Assembly: GCA_964439745.1 (NCBI GenBank)
Contig: CAYTQK010000080.1
Location: forward strand, 1-12,246
Direction of reading: 5' to 3'
From: CAYTQK01 sp964439745
Lineage (GTDB): Bacteria > Desulfobacterota > Desulfobacteria > Desulfobacterales > Desulfosudaceae
Length of the DNA: 12,246 nt
This document shows positions 9,285 to 12,246 of this stretch, piece after piece (within the stretch, counting starts at the first letter, position 1; each line of letters opens with the position of its first letter). The notes beneath the pieces were generated by a model. The model searched no databases and had not been told where the DNA came from. It was given only the letters and a program-made list of their open reading frames with translations. The position numbers and the translations under genes are program-made.

Positions 9285-9317
9285 ATAATAAAAAAGGGAT
9301 TATATAAATAATCCCTT
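9285..9317 (-). terminator. Intrinsic terminator after the acidic repeat protein gene
   Basis: A perfect 10-bp inverted repeat, AAGGGATTAT (9294-9303) and ATAATCCCTT (9308-9317), with a 4-nt loop. Read on the minus strand the hairpin is followed directly by TTTTATTATTTT. It lies 30 bp beyond the stop codon of the acidic protein gene and separates that gene from the valS operon. The plus-strand side lacks a T-run, so it acts in one direction. Confidence 0.85.
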
Positions 9318-9346
9318 GGGAATTTCAACCGAAATTGAGCGGCTGT

Positions 9347-10876
9347 TTATTCGTCACCGCCCACCAGGCGGGAGAGTTTTTCAATTTCCTGCTGAATGGC
9401 TTTTTCCACGGCCCCGGCAATCATCTGTTCCAGCTTTTCCGCATAGGTTTCTTTGATGGCCCGGGCCAGGGCGTTCTCCAGGTTTTTCTCGGAAATTGAT
9501 TCCATGCCGGCCGCGGCCATCTGCTGCTTGAGACTTTCATGCCAGGCATGAATGGTGTCCGAATTAAAATCGCTGGGAATCTCGATTTCCCGGCGATTGT
9601 GCACCCGCGCCGAAACCTTGCGGGCCGTGTGAGGGTCGATTTCGTCAACGGCGTCCGCGGACGTATCCAGGGCGGTTTCCAGCTCCTCGTTGAGGGACTC
9701 GGAAAACTCGCCGGCAGCCTCGGGCTCGGGTTCCGCCTCCCGGCTCTCCGGCTCGGCCTCCAGGGGACCTTCGGCCGGCTCGATTTCGCCCATCTCCACC
9801 GTGTCGGAAAATTCCACTTCATCATTTTCCGTCCACCCACCCTCAACGTCTACGGCAGCCTTCTCGGTCTCAGCGGCATCGGCAAACAGGGATTCGTCGG
9901 TCAGGTCCAAAACATCCTCTTCGTCGCTGTCCGCGCCGGTGATGGTGGCCTCCTCCGGGGTAACACCGTTTTCGGCGGCAAAATCTTCGGCCTGGTCAAC
10001 GTAGGCCAGATCTTCGACAGACAATTCCGAGGTCTCGGTCATTTTCAGCAACTCATCATCATCCCCGACCATGGCCACATCGTCGGTCAGCTCCAGCAGC
10101 TCATCATCCACCAGGGAATCCTCGGGCGTTTCCACGGTGTTGGTGGCCAGGTGCAATTCTTCTTCATCAACGGTCGCTGCCGAAAAACCGCTTTTTTCGG
10201 CAGCCTGGGCATCCATATCATCAAAAACATCGGTCAGGTCAAAAACCTCATCATCCACCCCGGCCGGCTCTTCGGTCACCTCGATATCATCATCTTCGGC
10301 CGCCATGGCTTCGGTCAGGTCGAGGATATCCTCTTCTTCCTCTCCGGCCGCCTCGGTCAGTTCCAGCGGCTCATCCTCTTCCCCGACAGCCTCGGTCAAC
10401 TCCAGCGGTTCCTCTTCGTCTACCGCCTCGGTCAACTCCAGAATGTCTTCGCTGTCCGCTCCGAGCTCTTCCGTCAATTCCACGACATCTTCATCTGTGC
10501 CCACTTCGTCCCTCAACTCAAGAACATCTTCGTCCTGCCCGGAAACTTCATCCGTCAGTTCAACAATATCGTCATCTCCGGAGACTTCATCGGTTAATTC
10601 AACGATATCTTCATCGGTGTCATCTTCTACTTCAGTCAAATCAAGGACATCATCCCCGCCGTCGGCTTCGTCCGTCAGATCGATAATATCCAGGCCGTCT
10701 TCATCATCCATTAATTCATCCAGATCAATGGTTTCTTCATCCCGGGATCCCGGCACTTCCAGGGTTCGTTCCGTCATTTCGAGAATTTCCATATCCTCGT
10801 CCATCACTTCCGGCGGACTTTGCTGCCGGCCGTCATCATTTCCGTTGACGGCTGATTTTTCGTTATTGTCCGTCAT
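9347..10876 (-). CDS. Acidic low-complexity protein with short LT-containing repeats and helical C-terminus
   Basis: Not a family I can name. The 509 residues are extremely rich in Asp and Glu, with no cysteine, signal peptide or membrane segment. From about 28 to 283, plus one copy at 321-328, there are some 16-18 copies of a short unit: two to four acidic residues, a hydrophobic core such as VLDLT, IVELT or ILELT, then an acidic residue and a small turn (EAV, DEVSG). Spacing is about 11-16 residues. A Pro/Glu-rich linker (365-390) follows. The C-terminus changes character: a basic patch (419-431, TARK...HNRRE) and a long amphipathic helical stretch (about 443-505). ATG at 10876 has AGGGGGAG just upstream. 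The gene is monocistronic by its own terminator. Inference: a disordered multivalent scaffold with an oligomerising or partner-binding C-terminal module. Coding is well supported by start, ribosome site, terminator and repeat conservation in one frame. Confidence 0.85.
   Translation of the reverse strand: MTDNNEKSAVNGNDDGRQQSPPEVMDEDMEILEMTERTLEVPGSRDEETIDLDELMDDEDGLDIIDLTDEADGGDDVLDLTEVEDDTDEDIVELTDEVSGDDDIVELTDEVSGQDEDVLELRDEVGTDEDVVELTEELGADSEDILELTEAVDEEEPLELTEAVGEEDEPLELTEAAGEEEEDILDLTEAMAAEDDDIEVTEEPAGVDDEVFDLTDVFDDMDAQAAEKSGFSAATVDEEELHLATNTVETPEDSLVDDELLELTDDVAMVGDDDELLKMTETSELSVEDLAYVDQAEDFAAENGVTPEEATITGADSDEEDVLDLTDESLFADAAETEKAAVDVEGGWTENDEVEFSDTVEMGEIEPAEGPLEAEPESREAEPEPEAAGEFSESLNEELETALDTSADAVDEIDPHTARKVSARVHNRREIEIPSDFNSDTIHAWHESLKQQMAAAGMESISEKNLENALARAIKETYAEKLEQMIAGAVEKAIQQEIEKLSRLVGGDE
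10028..10795 (-). repeat. Coding array of degenerate LT-motif repeats
   Basis: DNA encoding residues 28-283 of the acidic protein. Units are roughly 33-48 bp, always a multiple of three, and are most regular from about 10232 to 10690. Two neighbouring units around 10557-10620 encode the same D-I-V-E-L-T-D-E-V-S-G with few base differences, which points to recent local duplication; others are diverged at the DNA level but keep the amino acid motif. Confidence 0.75.
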
Positions 10877-10985
10877 GTCTCCCCCTAACCTGAATATTTC
10901 ATAAAATTTTTCGACATTTATAAATTTTCATATAATATACAATGTCTTGTAATGAATTTCGGACCATTTCTGAGAAGACAAACTG

Positions 10986-11000
10986 TCATGTCCGACATGA
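10986..11000. promoter_or_regulatory. 15-bp perfect palindrome, candidate operator
   Basis: TCATGTC C GACATGA is a perfect 7-bp inverted repeat around one central base, about 110 bp upstream of the acidic protein ATG. Further GACAT/ATGTC half-sites occur at 10913-10918 and 10941-10946 in inverted orientation around the AT-rich promoter zone. It does not match the Crp/Fnr-type TTGAT-N4-ATCAA box. A T7 run follows on the plus strand, but the stem is too short for a convincing terminator. Operator function is inference. Confidence 0.3.
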
Positions 11001-11218
11001 GGCTTTTTTTGCAAATTTCATGTTGGAAAATTTCACCCTTCGGGCGAGTTGCCTTGACCGCAATTTTATCGGCTGCTGCCACAGCGGCTCCCAATCGAAG
11101 AGTAGTGATTATCACCGCCACACTATCTTTGCTATTGAAGTTATTTATCTTTTATACCATCCAAAAGGCCGGATGTCAAGGTATTTGCCGCTTTGCATCC
11201 TTCCGGCAAGGGGCTGGG

Positions 11219-11240
11219 AAACCGGTTCTGTTCCGGTTTT
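11219..11240 (+). other. Small hairpin with T-rich tail in the rsmE leader
   Basis: AAACCGG (11219-11225) pairs with CCGGTTT (11233-11239) over a 7-nt loop, followed by TATTTG. It could be a weak terminator or leader element about 60 bp before the rsmE start. Nothing upstream on this strand is an obvious gene to be terminated. Confidence 0.25.
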
Positions 11241-11300
11241 ATTTGAATTCCGCCGCTGCCGTTGATAGCATAAAAGCAATCAAAACGGACCACTTTACTC

Positions 11301-12053
11301 ATGAGACGATTTTTTATCGACCAGCCGGTTATTGAAACCGGTTCCGTCTGCCGGCTCGGCGAATCCGATGCCCGCCACATCCGGAATGTGCTGCGCCTGC
11401 AGCCCGGCACGGCTATCCGCCTGTTCAATAATACCGGCTACCAGTACAACGCCCGTATTACAGCCGTAACGGCGGAAGGGGTGGAAGCCGCGGTTACCGA
11501 AGTCCTGTCCGGCCACAACGAGTCGCCTGCCCGGATTACGGTAATGCAGGCGTTTCTCAAAAACAAGAAAATGGATACCCTGGTGCGCCAGCTCACCGAA
11601 CTGGGCATGGCCGCCTGGCAGCCGGTTTTTACGGAACATGCCGTGGTCAAACCCGACCCCAAACGGCTGTCCGGACGGATCAGCCGCTGGGAAACCATTG
11701 CCAAAGAAGCCGTCAAGCAATGTGAACGGGACCGGATACCGGAGATGCTGCCGCCGGTTCTGCTGGATGAGGCGCTGGCGGAAATCCGGCCGCAGGATGC
11801 CAACCTCATTTTCACCGCCCGGGGCGGACGGCCCCTGGCGGCCGCTGCCGCCGTTATGCCGGAGGCCGCGGCAGCGACCATTCTGCTTGGCCCGGAAGGC
11901 GGTTTTACCGCCGAAGAAATCGAACGGGCCGAAAGCCGCGGCTTTGTCACAGTCTCCCTGGGGCCCCGTATTCTGAAAGCAGACACCGCCTGCCTGGCCG
12001 CCTGCACCCTGGTGCAGAGCGTCTTCGGGGACATGGGGACGGAAAGCAGATGA
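11301..12053 (+). CDS. rsmE: 16S rRNA (uracil1498-N3)-methyltransferase, RsmE
   Basis: SPOUT-class methyltransferase that puts a methyl group on N3 of U1498 in the decoding centre of 16S rRNA, using S-adenosylmethionine. The 250 residues equal family length. Seen: MRRFF start, H-I-RNVLR in the N-terminal PUA-like domain (26-32), KNKKMDTLVRQLTELGM (87-103), RW-x2-I-x-KEAVKQ-x-R (129-143), and the SAM-binding trefoil-knot signature LLGPEGGFT-EE (195-206) followed by LGPRILKADTA (220-230). The usual form of the last motif is LG-RILR-ETA; here Lys and Asp replace Arg and Glu conservatively. The ribosome site is weak (GGAC about 10 bases upstream), but the ATG fits the family N-terminus. It is probably transcribed alone from the divergent region; the tRNA gene 121 bp downstream has its own promoter. 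Confidence 0.95.
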   Translation: MRRFFIDQPVIETGSVCRLGESDARHIRNVLRLQPGTAIRLFNNTGYQYNARITAVTAEGVEAAVTEVLSGHNESPARITVMQAFLKNKKMDTLVRQLTELGMAAWQPVFTEHAVVKPDPKRLSGRISRWETIAKEAVKQCERDRIPEMLPPVLLDEALAEIRPQDANLIFTARGGRPLAAAAAVMPEAAAATILLGPEGGFTAEEIERAESRGFVTVSLGPRILKADTACLAACTLVQSVFGDMGTESR

Positions 12054-12127
12054 ACCCCGCCGGGGGCACGTTTTCCGGCAAAAAAGTATTTTAAAAAACA
12101 GGGGTTGTTTCTTTCGGAGAAAAATTC

Positions 12128-12156
12128 TTGACAAGACCGGCTGCGTCTATTAGAAG
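12128..12156 (+). promoter_or_regulatory. Sigma70-type promoter of tRNA-Phe
   Basis: Consensus -35 TTGACA (12128-12133), exact 17-bp spacer, and -10 TAGAAG (12151-12156, 4 of 6 matches). Transcription would begin near 12163, about 12 bases before the mature tRNA 5' end, as is normal for a stable-RNA gene. Confidence 0.7.
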
Positions 12157-12174
12157 TTACTTTGTTTACAGCAT

Positions 12175-12246
12175 GCCGAGGTAGCTCAGCAGGTAGAGCA
12201 GGTGACTGAAAATCCCCGTGTCGGTGGTTCGATTCCGCCCCTCGGC
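12175..12246 (+). tRNA. tRNA-Phe (anticodon GAA), missing discriminator base and 3' end at window edge
   Basis: Folds as a 72-nt cloverleaf body: acceptor GCCGAGG/CCTCGGC, D stem GCTC/GAGC with an 8-nt loop, anticodon loop CTGAAAA giving anticodon GAA (Phe), a 5-nt variable loop GTGTC, and a T arm GGTGG-TTCGATT-CCGCC with one G-U pair. The discriminator base and any encoded CCA lie beyond the window. The anticodon stem GGTGA/TCCCC contains one U-C mismatch at the middle pair (29-41). Confidence 0.95.

Larger units (their letters stand above)
10877..11300. other. Divergent intergenic region between the acidic protein gene and rsmE
   Basis: 424 bp, more AT-rich than its surroundings, especially 10900-10945. 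It must hold promoters for both flanking genes. Minus strand: TATTAT in 10931-10940 is a fair -10 candidate, with only a poor -35 (GAAATT) 17 bp upstream. Plus strand: TTGCTA (11129-11134) and TATACC (11153-11158) are 18 bp apart, a weak match. Other content is a 15-bp palindrome and one small hairpin listed separately. Open frames across it lack ribosome sites and recognisable protein features, so I call no gene here. Confidence 0.6.

Noticed and set aside
10232..10690. VLDLT/IIDLT cores flanked by acids resemble eukaryotic SUMO-interacting motifs
   Set aside because: Bacteria have no SUMO. The likeness reflects a generic hydrophobic beta-strand motif in acidic sequence and gives no basis for a ubiquitin-like system.
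10028..10795. Periodic short repeats that at first glance could be a CRISPR or satellite array
   Set aside because: Units vary in length by multiples of three, are conserved at the protein and not the DNA level, and sit inside a single long minus-strand frame. There are no identical repeats with unique spacers.
10071..10904. Serine-rich plus-strand frame opposite the acidic protein gene
   Set aside because: It is the antisense shadow of GAD/GAT/GAA-rich codons; the minus-strand gene has a ribosome site, terminator and protein-level repeat pattern.
10918..11121. 67-codon minus-strand frame upstream of the acidic protein gene
   Set aside because: No recognisable ribosome site or protein feature, and it covers the likely promoter of the acidic protein gene.
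10952..11335. 127-codon plus-strand frame in the intergenic region with hydrophobic segments
   Set aside because: No ribosome site, it runs into the rsmE start, and its composition is that of AT-rich non-coding DNA.
12055..12079. GC-rich inverted repeats just after rsmE as a terminator
   Set aside because: The GCCGG/CCGGC hairpin is followed by A residues rather than T, and the alternative CCCC/GGGG hairpin has only a 4-bp stem with the T-run several bases away.

Overview
The window reads as a GC-rich chromosomal segment from a Gram-negative anaerobe, most likely a sulfate-reducing-type deltaproteobacterium (Desulfobacterota). This placement is inference. It rests on the ferredoxin family at the left edge, the gene neighbourhood and the overall style of the proteins; no taxonomic marker gene is present. 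A run of ten Ns at 753-762 shows that two contigs were scaffolded here, so linkage across that point is not proven.

Layout. Left of the gap (1-752): the 3' part of a plus-strand [4Fe-4S] protein gene, then about 270 bp in which the minus strand carries what looks like the first 40 or so codons of an enoyl-CoA hydratase gene that then stops (degenerate remnant). Right of the gap: an RhlB-type DEAD-box RNA helicase gene (+). It converges on a five-gene minus-strand cluster that is transcribed in the order valS (valyl-tRNA synthetase), nadC (quinolinate phosphoribosyltransferase), a rhomboid intramembrane protease with a DnaJ C-terminal-like tail, lepA (EF4) and a Crp/Fnr-family regulator. Spacings are 35, 54, -2 and 32 bp, and the rhomboid stop overlaps the lepA start in an ATGA, so this is probably one operon. 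Upstream of valS, and separated from it by a clear intrinsic terminator (9285-9317, minus strand), is a 509-residue very acidic protein built from about 16-18 short hydrophobic '(V/I)(L/V)(E/D)LT(D/E)' repeats with a basic/helical C-terminus. A 424-bp divergent intergenic region separates it from plus-strand rsmE (16S rRNA m3U1498 methyltransferase). rsmE is followed by a strong sigma70-like promoter and a tRNA-Phe(GAA) gene whose last bases run off the window.

How the genes fit together. Most of the window serves RNA and translation: RhlB (RNA remodelling/decay), ValRS, LepA (ribosome), RsmE (16S rRNA modification) and tRNA-Phe. NadC supplies NAD synthesis. The rhomboid protease and the acidic repeat protein are the two least ordinary items. 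The first joins an intramembrane serine protease to a chaperone-type substrate-binding fold; the second looks like a multivalent disordered scaffold. I see no CRISPR array, transposase, phage genes or recognisable defence system. The window is mainly housekeeping, and the best leads are these two proteins and the truncated hydratase remnant beside the assembly gap.
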